Assembly (NCBI GenBank): GCA_902764825.1
Contig: CACWXL010000012.1
Coordinates: 1 to 64,000, forward strand
Length of the DNA stretch: 64,000 nt
Reading direction: 5' to 3'
From: Oscillospiraceae bacterium
GTDB lineage: Bacteria > Bacillota > Clostridia > Saccharofermentanales > Saccharofermentanaceae
Shown here: piece after piece, positions 15,940 to 23,797 of the stretch
Layout: each line of letters opens with the position of its first letter
Numbering within the stretch: the stretch's first letter is position 1
Made by a program: the position numbers and the translations under genes
The notes under the pieces: generated by a model
What the model saw: the letters and a program-made list of their open reading frames with translations, nothing else
What the model was told of the DNA's origin: nothing
The model's database searches: none

Positions 15940-17318
15940 CTTAGGATATCCGTCAAAGCAGTAAAGCCTTTATTCTTTGAAACGATCATTACACTGTCAC
16001 CAACCTCGATAGAGTCATTACCTGAGGGGATAATGATCTTACCGGAGCGGTTGATGAATGCAAGAAGTGTATTGGGCTTGAGCTTCATTTCCTTGAGTGG
16101 TCTGTCTGTGACGCCGGATTTCTCCATGACCTTGAATTCGATCGCTTCTGCTCTCTCATCGAAAAGATGATACATGACTTCGACGTTGCTTCCGATCGAT
16201 GCCTGCTTGGCACGTGCATAAGTGATTATTGCCTCTGCAGTGATCTGCTTGGGATAGATAACACTGCCCAGGTCAAGGCGGTTGATAACGTCTGTGAAGC
16301 TGATCTTGTTGATCTTAGTTACGGACTTGATGCCCCTTGAGATCTGCCTTGCAAACAGTGAGAGCATGATGTTCTCTTCGTCGATGCCTGTCATTGCAAC
16401 TACGGAGTCAACATCCCTGATGCCCGTCTCTTCGAGAAGCGCCTCGTTGATACCGTCACCGTTGATGATGGTAGCCTTGGGAAGGAGTTCGCTTAATTCA
16501 TCGCAGCGCTTTGAATCCTTCTCGATGATCTTTACGTCGATGCCGGTCTTGATGAGCTGGTCGGCAAGGTAGAATGCGGACTTGCCGCCGCCGATCATGA
16601 TCGTGCTCCTGACGGAGTTGGTCTTAAAGCCGATGGACTTAAGGAACGAATAGCATTCCTTTCTGGTGGCAACGAATGAGATGATGTCGCCTGCAGAAAG
16701 TTCGAATGCACCGTTAGGGATCGTTACCTCGTCGCCTCTTTCGACGCCGACGATAAGGATATTGTTGGTTATATTGCTTCCCAAGTAAGCAACTGTCTTG
16801 CCGTCAAGAACGTTGCCCTCGGGGATCTTGATCTTAACGATCTCCGCACTTCCGTGCGCGAAAGAGTTGATCGAAAGAGCCGCAGGGAGATAGAGGATAC
16901 GGGCAGCTTCGACTGCTGCCTCGTATTCCGGATTGATGATCATCTCAAGGCTTAACTTGGACCTTAAGTAAGGGATCTCCTTACCGTAGTCAGGATTCCT
17001 TACACGCGCGATCGTAGCAAGGTTCTTGTTGAACTGCTTGGCGATCGTGCAGCAGAGGAGGTTAAGCTCATCTGATTCGGTAACGGAAATGAAGAGGTCA
17101 GCTGATGCGACACCTGCTTCCTCAAGTACTCCGTGGCTCGCACCGTTGCCGATGATGCCCATGCAGTCGCACAGGTTTGCAAGCTCTGTAAGGCGGTTAA
17201 CGTTCTTATCGATGATGACAAGATCGTGGCCTTCTTCAGCGAGTCTGTTTACAAGCGTATCACCGACTTTGCCGGCGCCTACTACGATGATCTTCAATCC
17301 TCTTTTACTCATAAGCAT
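15936..17318 (-). CDS. trkA: Trk potassium transporter regulatory subunit TrkA
   Basis: This 460-residue peripheral protein gates TrkH by binding nucleotides. It has the duplicated layout of long TrkA proteins: RCK-N domain 1 with IIVVGAGKVGDTLV, RCK-C 1, RCK-N domain 2 with IMIGGGKSAFYLADQL and INGDG, and RCK-C 2 at the end (NTLLAFINRSGKIIIPSG). Its ATG overlaps the upstream GTPase stop by one base (TAATG), and its stop overlaps the trkH start (ATGA), so the three genes are translationally coupled. An alternative ATG at 17312 is possible. Confidence 0.95.
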   Translation of the reverse strand: MLMSKRGLKIIVVGAGKVGDTLVNRLAEEGHDLVIIDKNVNRLTELANLCDCMGIIGNGASHGVLEEAGVASADLFISVTESDELNLLCCTIAKQFNKNLATIARVRNPDYGKEIPYLRSKLSLEMIINPEYEAAVEAARILYLPAALSINSFAHGSAEIVKIKIPEGNVLDGKTVAYLGSNITNNILIVGVERGDEVTIPNGAFELSAGDIISFVATRKECYSFLKSIGFKTNSVRSTIMIGGGKSAFYLADQLIKTGIDVKIIEKDSKRCDELSELLPKATIINGDGINEALLEETGIRDVDSVVAMTGIDEENIMLSLFARQISRGIKSVTKINKISFTDVINRLDLGSVIYPKQITAEAIITYARAKQASIGSNVEVMYHLFDERAEAIEFKVMEKSGVTDRPLKEMKLKPNTLLAFINRSGKIIIPSGNDSIEVGDSVMIVSKNKGFTALTDILR

Positions 17319-18472
17319 TAAATCCCGAATAACTCTTTGACTGCGTCTTTCTTAACTCCGGAACCGATAACGACGATCTTGCCTGTTACGTCCGAAGCGC
17401 CTGTTCTGACCTCGACCTCTTCAGGTACGAAGTCGAAGTGGATCCATGATCCGTCTTCTGCGGCAACGATACCCTTTGAACGGAGGATCATGCCGTACTT
17501 TTCTGTATCATCTAATGCCTTGAGGGCATCTTCGATCTGTGCTTTTGTGAACTTCTTTGATGTCTCGAATCCGATGGAATCGAAGACTTCGTCTGCATGA
17601 TGATCATGATGGTGGTGATGGTGCTCATGCTCGTCATCATCGTCATCATCGTCGTCATGATCGTGGTGGTGGTGATGCTCGTGTTCGTCGTGATCATCAT
17701 CGTCATGGTCATGGTGGTGATGGTGCTCATGCTCATGCTCGTCGTCATCGTCATCGTCGTGATCGTGGTGATGATGTCTGCACTCTTCGCAATCGCAGTC
17801 CTCACCGTGCTCGTGATGATGGTGAGCGTGCTCTAATTCATGCTGCTCTGCTTCGAGGAGTGCTGCAGCCATATCTGCTGCAGTAAGAGGCTCTTCGATA
17901 GCCTTGAGGATCTGAATTCCTGAAAGATCGTCCCAGGGTGTGGTGATGATCTGTGAGTGGTCATTGATCTCACGGATGAGAGCGATTGCCTGATCGAGCT
18001 TGTCCTGTGCGATGTTGCCCGTACGGCTTAAGATGATCGTTCCTGCGTACTTGATCTGGTTCTCATAGAATTCCTTGAAGTTCTTGAGGTAGATGCGGCA
18101 CTTGGAAGCGTCGATGACTGTAACTGTTCCGCAGATCTCCGTGCCTTCAACGCGCTTGACTGCAGCAACTACGTCTGAGAGCTTGCCTACGCCTGAGGGT
18201 TCGATAAGGATCCTGTCGGGTGCGAACTGCTCGATAACATCCTTCAGCGCCGTGCCGAAGTCACCGACGAGGCTGCAGCAGATGCAGCCGGAATTCATCT
18301 CGGTGATGTTGATGCCGGACTCCTTAAGGAAACCGCCGTCGATTCCGATCTGACCGAACTCGTTCTCGATGAGCACGAGCTTCTGTCCGTTGTAGCCGTC
18401 AGAAATGAGCTTCTTGATCAGTGTTGTCTTGCCTGCTCCCAGAAATCCTGAGAAGATGTCTACTTTTGTCAT
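17318..18472 (-). CDS. G3E GTPase (CobW/P47K/COG0523) with a very long His/Asp-rich metal-binding loop
   Basis: This 384-residue GTPase belongs to the metal-chaperone G3E family: Walker A GFLGAGKTT (residues 9-17), the metal-site motif CICC (63-66) and EPSGVG (91-96). The base-recognition motif is SRTG (149-152) instead of NKxD. Residues 211-292 are an insert dominated by His, Asp and Glu, with a CDCEEC cluster, far longer than in typical members. The C-terminal CobW_C domain (about 296-384) is intact. Family knowledge suggests zinc or another transition metal is handled; the insert would store or bind it. It sits 23 nt after a second G3E gene and overlaps trkA by one base. Confidence 0.9.
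   Translation of the reverse strand: MTKVDIFSGFLGAGKTTLIKKLISDGYNGQKLVLIENEFGQIGIDGGFLKESGINITEMNSGCICCSLVGDFGTALKDVIEQFAPDRILIEPSGVGKLSDVVAAVKRVEGTEICGTVTVIDASKCRIYLKNFKEFYENQIKYAGTIILSRTGNIAQDKLDQAIALIREINDHSQIITTPWDDLSGIQILKAIEEPLTAADMAAALLEAEQHELEHAHHHHEHGEDCDCEECRHHHHDHDDDDDDEHEHEHHHHHDHDDDDHDEHEHHHHHDHDDDDDDDDEHEHHHHHHDHHADEVFDSIGFETSKKFTKAQIEDALKALDDTEKYGMILRSKGIVAAEDGSWIHFDFVPEEVEVRTGASDVTGKIVVIGSGVKKDAVKELFGI
17597..17842 (-). repeat. Coding low-complexity repeat (His/Asp/Glu)
   Basis: DNA encoding residues 211-292 of the G3E GTPase is a degenerate CAT/GAT/GAC/GAG triplet repeat with three similar blocks (five His, then His-Asp alternation, then four to eight Asp). Such tracts expand and contract by slippage, so copy number may vary between strains and may be mis-assembled. 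Open frames on the other strand here are by-products of the repeat. Confidence 0.8.
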
Positions 18473-18495
18473 TTAAAATGCCTCTTTTCTATTTG

Positions 18496-19446
18496 TCAGT
18501 TGAAATAAATAACTTCGTTGTCGGGCTTGCTCGTTATCGCGTAATCTTCAACGGTAAGGCAGGGTACGTTGACTTTGCCGCCCTGTCCGTCATCGTCTTC
18601 GAAATACCTGACCTGGCCCGTAACCTTAAGCCACTGGCCGGCAGGGAAGTTGGACTTGAATTCGTAGAAGCAGAGAACGCCCATCATCTGGATGTCGGCG
18701 GCACAGCACGTATATGCCTGTCTCTGGAGAACGAAAGCGCGGCCGTTAAATTCCCTTAAGATGACAGCCTGGCCGATAAGACTTATCCTCTTGCCGTTAT
18801 AGCGGTTCATGTTGTCCATGGCATCCGTGTAGAACAGGCCGAAGTCTTCTGCCGCGATGTTGCACGGATTCTGGCTGAGGTCAAAGGGAAGGTGGTCTTC
18901 GATCCTGATGATCTTGTTGTCCTCGCCGAGGAAGTTGATGCTCATGCCGGGGTTAACGGCCTTGACTGAGCCTCTGAGCTTGGGAAGATTATCGTTCTCT
19001 TCGTCAACCCTGTTGAATATGACCGTGTCGCCGTATCTGAAATAATCGGCGAACAATGTCTGCATGTTCTTGAAATAATTGCCGTATGTGGAAGCGTCGA
19101 TAACTACGACAGCTGCTGCGAGAGCCCATCTCTCGGGCACGTCGACTTTCTCGAAAAACTCGGCAGGGGATACAGAGCCGTTCCATTCGATGAAGACGAC
19201 ACCGGGCTTGTACTTCTTCTCGATGTCAAAGGTCATCTCCTTATCGACATCGTCAGTATCGCAGTTGATTATCACGGGGGAAGCTCCCTCGTAGTTCTCC
19301 TGCTTATATTCCTCTTCACCTTCTTCGGTGTTGATCACAACGATCTTGCGGTTCTTGAAGTTCTCTCCGCCGATCCAGGAACAGATAACGGAAGTCTTAC
19401 CGCTGTCCAGAAATCCTGTGAAAAAATATACAAGACAATCATCCAT
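18496..19446 (-). CDS. G3E-type GTPase fused to a YcgQ/TIGR03943-like C-terminal domain
   Basis: In this 316-residue protein residues 1 to about 195 are a G3E-like GTPase: Walker A GFLDSGKTS (11-19), VVINTEEGEEEY, FIEWNGSVSP, and base motif NRVDEEN. The CxCC metal motif of true COG0523 members is replaced by INCDTDD. The last 120 residues resemble the C-terminal domain of YcgQ-type proteins (TIGR03943/DUF1980), with the marked QAYTCCAADIQMMGV motif and a beta-rich segment KVTGQVRYF. YcgQ normally pairs with a permease (YcgR), which is not nearby. It leads the operon with the His-rich G3E GTPase, trkA and trkH. Role in metal handling is inference. Confidence 0.75.
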   Translation of the reverse strand: MDDCLVYFFTGFLDSGKTSVICSWIGGENFKNRKIVVINTEEGEEEYKQENYEGASPVIINCDTDDVDKEMTFDIEKKYKPGVVFIEWNGSVSPAEFFEKVDVPERWALAAAVVVIDASTYGNYFKNMQTLFADYFRYGDTVIFNRVDEENDNLPKLRGSVKAVNPGMSINFLGEDNKIIRIEDHLPFDLSQNPCNIAAEDFGLFYTDAMDNMNRYNGKRISLIGQAVILREFNGRAFVLQRQAYTCCAADIQMMGVLCFYEFKSNFPAGQWLKVTGQVRYFEDDDGQGGKVNVPCLTVEDYAITSKPDNEVIYFN

Positions 19447-19556
19447 AAATAGTGCACCTCTTTTAACAGATAATATTTTGTCCCTGAATTGTTATTATTT
19501 CAAGCAAGAAAAAGTATAAAATCAATTATCGGTAAATTTGAATTTTTGGAGTTTTA

Positions 19557-20558
19557 ATGAAATCGGTCAAGATCGGTAACATAAATATAGAAAACCCGAT
19601 ATGCCTCTCGCCGATGGCGGGCTTTTCGAGCCTGCCGTTCAGAGTGATCTGCAACGAAATGGGCGCGGCCTACAGCCCGACCGAGCTCGTCAGCGCGAGA
19701 TCGATCCGCTATAACGGCATAGACAAGAGCCTCCGCTATATGAGGATCGCTCCCGATGAGGAGAAGATCACCGCGATACAGCTCTTCGGAAGCGAGCCTG
19801 AGGATTTCGAAGCAGCAGTTGAGACCATAATGTCGACCCCGGTCCTCAAGGAAGTGTCCATTATCGACATCAACATGGGCTGCCCTGTCCCCAAGGTCGT
19901 AAAGACAGGTTCGGGAAGCGCCCTGATGGAGGATCCCAAAAGGGCTTCCGCGATCGTTGCGGCATGCAAAAAGAAAATAGCTGAGCTTTGCCTCAATGTT
20001 CCCGTGACTGTTAAAACCAGAATCGGATACAATTCCGGAGACAAGGGGAAACCGGAATTTGCGAGAGCCCTGGCAGACGCAGGATGTGATATGATCTGTG
20101 TCCACGGAAGGACCAGGATCCAGATGTATCACGGCGAGAGCTCAAATGAGGCAATTGCCGTAATGCGTGAAGCCGTAAGGGGTTATGACATCCCGTTCTT
20201 TGCGAACGGTGACATAACGGACGTCAAGTCCGCCCGAAAGATCATTGAAGATACCGGATGTGACGGCATCATGATCGGGAGGGCAGCAAGAGGGAATCCC
20301 TGGATCTTTGAGCAGGTGACAGCAGGTCTGTCGGGAAAACCTATCCCTGACATGCCGGGCGTGGAAGACCGCAAGCTCATGCTGATCCGCGAACTCGAAG
20401 GAAGGCTCAAATATCTTCCCGAAGACGTAGCGGTAAGGGAATTTCGAAGCGTGATGCCTTTTTACATCAAAGGGCTTCCGGGATCTGCACAGATCAAGGT
20501 AAAGCTCTGCAGCTGCAATAAGGCAGACGAAGTAAAGGAGATATTGGGAATTGACTAA
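19557..20558 (+). CDS. dusB: tRNA-dihydrouridine synthase (DusB-like)
   Basis: This 333-residue FMN enzyme reduces specific uridines in tRNA to dihydrouridine using NADPH. It has the TIM-barrel family motifs SPMAGFSSLPFR, VSARSIRY, AIQLFGSEPE, DINMGCPVPKV with the catalytic Cys, VKTRIGY, CVHGRTRIQMYHG, FANGDITD and the phosphate loop in IMIGRAARGNPWIF. The length and NMGCP context fit the DusB group of Bacillota. TGGAG precedes the ATG. The next gene starts 8 nt before its stop, and the product may be co-expressed with that membrane protein. Confidence 0.93.
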   Translation: MKSVKIGNINIENPICLSPMAGFSSLPFRVICNEMGAAYSPTELVSARSIRYNGIDKSLRYMRIAPDEEKITAIQLFGSEPEDFEAAVETIMSTPVLKEVSIIDINMGCPVPKVVKTGSGSALMEDPKRASAIVAACKKKIAELCLNVPVTVKTRIGYNSGDKGKPEFARALADAGCDMICVHGRTRIQMYHGESSNEAIAVMREAVRGYDIPFFANGDITDVKSARKIIEDTGCDGIMIGRAARGNPWIFEQVTAGLSGKPIPDMPGVEDRKLMLIRELEGRLKYLPEDVAVREFRSVMPFYIKGLPGSAQIKVKLCSCNKADEVKEILGID

Positions 20559-21183
20559 TATTGTGGTTACGGTAATAGCTGTACTGGCCGGAACACTCAT
20601 GTGTTTTGAGGGCTATAAGCTGTTCAGGTTAAGCCTCGGAATTGCCGGAGGAGTTGCAGGATTTATCCTGGGAAGGCTCCTTATCGGCATGACGAACAAT
20701 ATGGGAATGTCCTGGAACATGGTCGGCAAAACGGCCGTTCTGCTCATCTTCACGATCGGTCTTGCGATCCTCGCATTCACGCTCTACATGAAGGCACTGA
20801 TCGCCATAACCACGATAGTCTGCGCCTTCTGGTTCTTTGACGATTTCAGCTTCCTTTTTTCGAAGATCCGGAACACGGGATTGAGGTTCCTTATAACCTA
20901 CGGAGTCGGTCTGGTAGTCGGTGCCATAATCGGTATAATCGTCTACTATGCCCAGAAATGGACGATCAGTCTTTTCACTTCCTATGTCGGCGCAAAGGTA
21001 ATATCCGCGGTACTCGCGCCCGTTATCTGGTCCGCCGTGTCATCGGGTGAATACACCGGGATCTTGGAGCAGAGGGTACTCGGTGAAGATATTGCGATGA
21101 GCTATACGTTGATAAGAGTGCTGGTACTTGTGGCATTTTGCGCAGCCGGTTTTGCAATTCAACTGAAAACATCAAGAAAATGA
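20551..21183 (+). CDS. Polytopic membrane protein (TMEM198/DUF4203-like)
   Basis: This 210-residue protein has about six hydrophobic segments and almost no soluble part. A repeated Gly-rich helix pattern (GYKLFRLSLGIAGGVAGFIL and YGVGLVVGAIIGIIVYY) resembles the DUF4203/TMEM198-type fold, whose molecular function is unknown. The start is an uncommon TTG at 20551: AAGGAG lies 10 nt upstream, within the end of dusB, and no ATG precedes the first membrane helix. The overlap with dusB suggests translational coupling. A terminator hairpin follows at about 21306-21337. Confidence 0.65.
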   Translation: MTNIVVTVIAVLAGTLMCFEGYKLFRLSLGIAGGVAGFILGRLLIGMTNNMGMSWNMVGKTAVLLIFTIGLAILAFTLYMKALIAITTIVCAFWFFDDFSFLFSKIRNTGLRFLITYGVGLVVGAIIGIIVYYAQKWTISLFTSYVGAKVISAVLAPVIWSAVSSGEYTGILEQRVLGEDIAMSYTLIRVLVLVAFCAAGFAIQLKTSRK

Positions 21184-21305
21184 TACAAAAAATGATTTGA
21201 CCAAAGACACTCCGCTTGTTAAAATTTGGCTGGATACATATTTACGAATCTGTATCCCGAATAATTAATTACGACAATTTTCTTAATCTATCCCTTATTC
21301 CATGT

Positions 21306-21337
21306 CGAGGGCTTTCCGATTTAACGGGAAGCCCTCG
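21306..21337 (+). terminator. GC-rich hairpin after the membrane protein gene
   Basis: CGAGGGCTT at 21306-21314 pairs with AAGCCCTCG at the other arm, extended by a CC/GG pair with one bulge. A T-rich run (ATTTTTTTG) follows about 15 nt later. Confidence 0.6.
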
Positions 21338-21382
21338 GCGTGTTATAGGGTATTTTTTTGAGTGGCGTACGGCTATGAAGCA

Positions 21383-21525
21383 ATTCCCGGGTCGGTTTTC
21401 AGCTTTTAATTTGCGGCCAAAAAGTTGACCAAAAAGCTGACTTTTCGCAAAAGTCAGTTTTTCGGATAGCAAATTGTCCGCAAAATCGAAGCTGAAAGTT
21501 GACTTCCGGAACAGTGCCGGGAATG
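21383..21525. repeat. Long nested inverted repeat containing a bidirectional terminator
   Basis: Three nested arm pairs are visible: ATTCCCGG (21383-21390) with CCGGGAAT (21518-21525), TTTCAGCTT (21397-21405) with AAGCTGAAA (21490-21498), and TTTGCGG (21410-21416) with CCGCAAA (21479-21485). In the centre CTGACTTTT (21438-21446) pairs with AAAAGTCAG (21450-21458), followed by TTTTT; on the other strand it is followed by CTTTTT. It lies between convergent genes. The inner hairpin is a clear bidirectional terminator; the outer arms are not needed for that. Confidence 0.65.
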
Positions 21526-21547
21526 ACCTCCGGCCACGGCAGAGAGG

Positions 21548-22519
21548 TCAATTTACTTTATTGATCGGGGCACCGTCTAAGAATGCCTTAAGGTTCTTGG
21601 CGGCCATGTCGATCAGGCGGATCCGGGTCTCTACAGGAGTCCATGCGATGTGGGGCGTGATCACGCAGTTGGGAGCACCGAGAAGGGGGTTATCAGGAAG
21701 CATCGGTTCGACGCATACGACGTCGCACCCGTAACCGCCCAAAAGCCCGCTGTCCAATGCTTCGCGTACGGCTGCCTCATTTACGACCGGGCCTCTTGCG
21801 ACATTGAGAAGGATGGCTCCGCGCTTGAAGAGCTTCAAGGAGTCTCTGTTGATGATCTCCCTGGTCTCAGAGGTCAGGGGGCAGTGAAGTGATACGACAT
21901 CGGCGTTTTTGACGCCTTCTTCGAAATCAAGGCATCTTACGGTGCAGGAGCCGACCTCGGCAAGTGTTCCGATAAGGGACTTCTTGTGAGGAGTGGCCGT
22001 AACATACATGCCGAAGGCTGAAGCCATCCGGGCTACTCTCTGGCCGATCTTTCCCAGGCCGATTATGTGAAGAGTCTTGCCTGCAAGCTCTGTCAGCGGT
22101 GACTTGAAATAGCAGAACTGGGGACATCTGCACCATTCGCCGTCCATGACGGATGCGGAGTGAAGGCCAACGAGATTCGTGAGTTCCAGAAGGAGCGCCA
22201 TGGTCATCTGGGCTGTTGCAAAAGTCGCATATTCAGGGACATTCGTTACCACCACGCCGTGCTCTCTTGCGGCCTCAAGATCGACAACGTTATAGCCGGT
22301 CGCGAGAACGCCGATATATTTAAGGTCAGGGAGCTTCTCAAAGGCGTCCCTGTCAAAGACTGTCTTGTTCGTGATCGCCGCTTCGGCGCCCTGCATCCTT
22401 TCAATAAGCTGTTCCTTGGATGTTGTGTCGTAAGCCGTAACTTCGCCCAGGTCTTCCAATGCGCCCCAGGTGATGTCGCCCGGGTTAGCAGCCGAGCCGT
22501 CAAGAATCACTATCTTCAT
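21548..22519 (-). CDS. D-2-hydroxyacid dehydrogenase (NAD-dependent)
   Basis: This 323-residue oxidoreductase interconverts a 2-keto acid and a D-2-hydroxyacid. It has the NAD-binding motif HIIGLGKIGQRVARMA, the substrate motif VLATGYNVVD, the catalytic Arg region LNVARGPVVNEAAV, the Glu in DVVCVEPMLPDNPL and the catalytic His in CVITPHIAWTP. The overall motifs are those of hydroxypyruvate/glycerate dehydrogenase-type members. The codons upstream of 22519 overlap the GGAGG ribosome binding site, so the ATG at 22519 with 8-nt spacing is the start. Exact substrate is not readable. Convergent with the membrane protein gene and divergent from the CbiG-like gene. Confidence 0.9.
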   Translation of the reverse strand: MKIVILDGSAANPGDITWGALEDLGEVTAYDTTSKEQLIERMQGAEAAITNKTVFDRDAFEKLPDLKYIGVLATGYNVVDLEAAREHGVVVTNVPEYATFATAQMTMALLLELTNLVGLHSASVMDGEWCRCPQFCYFKSPLTELAGKTLHIIGLGKIGQRVARMASAFGMYVTATPHKKSLIGTLAEVGSCTVRCLDFEEGVKNADVVSLHCPLTSETREIINRDSLKLFKRGAILLNVARGPVVNEAAVREALDSGLLGGYGCDVVCVEPMLPDNPLLGAPNCVITPHIAWTPVETRIRLIDMAAKNLKAFLDGAPINKVN

Positions 22520-22622
22520 GAATACTTCCTCCACACTAATTTCACTAATTGTAGCAATAAAAACATGAATAAGAGTGGTAATGTTATATCAGAAATACTG
22601 ATAAAAGGCGGACTTAAAGCGT

Positions 22623-23690
22623 ATGTACATCATCTGTTACGGTAAATCCCCCAAGGCTTTGGAGACCGGAAGAAAGCTCATAGACGAGATCGGCGGCAGA
22701 TATGTTTCAGGTACCGAGCTCATGACCGGAAGCTTTGTAGTGTCACAGGGCGAGGTAAACTGCGCCGTCGTCATGATCCTTCCTCTGGAGGCTGCCATCA
22801 AGGCGATGGAGGAGACCGCCACGGACAAGACACGCGGACTGCCTGTAATAGCTGTATCTCCCGAGGGCAGATATGCCGCAATCTTAAGACGCGGAAGCAA
22901 ACCTTACGACAGAGGCTGTGACGATGTCTATGCTGCTATCGTCAAGGCTTTGGGTTCGTTCTGTTTTTCGAGTTTTGAAGGCAAGGCAGGGATCACGGGT
23001 GACCTTGCAAATCTCGTCTCCAGGTACGGAATGGCCGTTAACGACGAAGAGGTCTTCTCAAAGGTGAATGAGAAGATCAGGGCAGGGGAGAAGGTAGATA
23101 TCTATACGGATCTCCCGATCGTTTTCGAAGACCCGGTAATCGATCCGATGACATATACGCTCCACACTTATCCCTACGATCTGAGGGAGGATTTCATCAA
23201 GCAGTACAAGGCTGCAAGAAGCGGCATTTCAGAGCCTGCAGTCTTTATAACATGCACATATCTCGGCGGAGAAGAGGATAAGAACAATCTGATCCTCGTG
23301 CCGAAGATCTTAAGCCTCGGCCTCGAGATCAAGACAAAGACCGATCCCGGTTACTGCCGTCCCGCGATAAAGAGATCTCTGATAAATCACCTGCTGAATC
23401 CTTTGGCCGTAGCTAAGGTTGCTGCGGCATACTCCGCAAGGGACAGCGAGATCGTAACGGGCATCGCTGAAGAACTCGGTTCGGAGGTCGTATCCTTTGA
23501 ATCCGAGAAGATCTCGAAAACAAAGATCCCCATGGAGATGACCTTCTCGCCGGAAAAGAAGAACGACCAGGCAACGGCTCTCGCGCTCCTTGGAAGCATG
23601 GAAGGCACTATCCTCATAAGAAGATCGTCATCTGCACAGGGACTGGTCTTCTCCGTTGCGGTAAGCAGGAGCAGCATCATTTTGCCTTAA
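22623..23690 (+). CDS. Divergent CbiG-like (cobalamin biosynthesis) protein, orphan
   Basis: This 355-residue protein follows the CbiG layout. An N-terminal region reads CAVVMILPLEAAIKAME, ATDKTRGLPVIAVSPEGRYA, and a C-terminal CbiG_C-like domain has LEIKTKTDPGYCRPAI, then VAAAYSARDSEIVTGIAEEL. CbiG opens the lactone of cobalt-precorrin-5A in anaerobic B12 synthesis. The conserved GHxGGAN stretch of the central domain is replaced by ILRRGSKPYDRGCDD, and no other cobalamin gene lies in the window. It may have lost the classic activity or serve another role. Only a weak AAAGGCGG precedes the ATG. The assignment is by motif order, so moderate. Confidence 0.5.
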   Translation: MYIICYGKSPKALETGRKLIDEIGGRYVSGTELMTGSFVVSQGEVNCAVVMILPLEAAIKAMEETATDKTRGLPVIAVSPEGRYAAILRRGSKPYDRGCDDVYAAIVKALGSFCFSSFEGKAGITGDLANLVSRYGMAVNDEEVFSKVNEKIRAGEKVDIYTDLPIVFEDPVIDPMTYTLHTYPYDLREDFIKQYKAARSGISEPAVFITCTYLGGEEDKNNLILVPKILSLGLEIKTKTDPGYCRPAIKRSLINHLLNPLAVAKVAAAYSARDSEIVTGIAEELGSEVVSFESEKISKTKIPMEMTFSPEKKNDQATALALLGSMEGTILIRRSSSAQGLVFSVAVSRSSIILP

Positions 23691-23797
23691 TAAGAGAAAA
23701 GTACGATATAATGGTTATATGCGGTCTTATACTGCTCATAAACGATATCAACGGATCAACCATATGAGATATTGAATAAGGTTTGGAGGTAAGAAAG

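Noticed and set aside
17512..17886. Met/Thr-rich, Arg/His-rich and Val/Met-rich open frames in other frames of the repeat
   Set aside because: They are by-products of the CAT/GAT triplet repeat coding for the His/Asp insert and have no ribosome binding sites.
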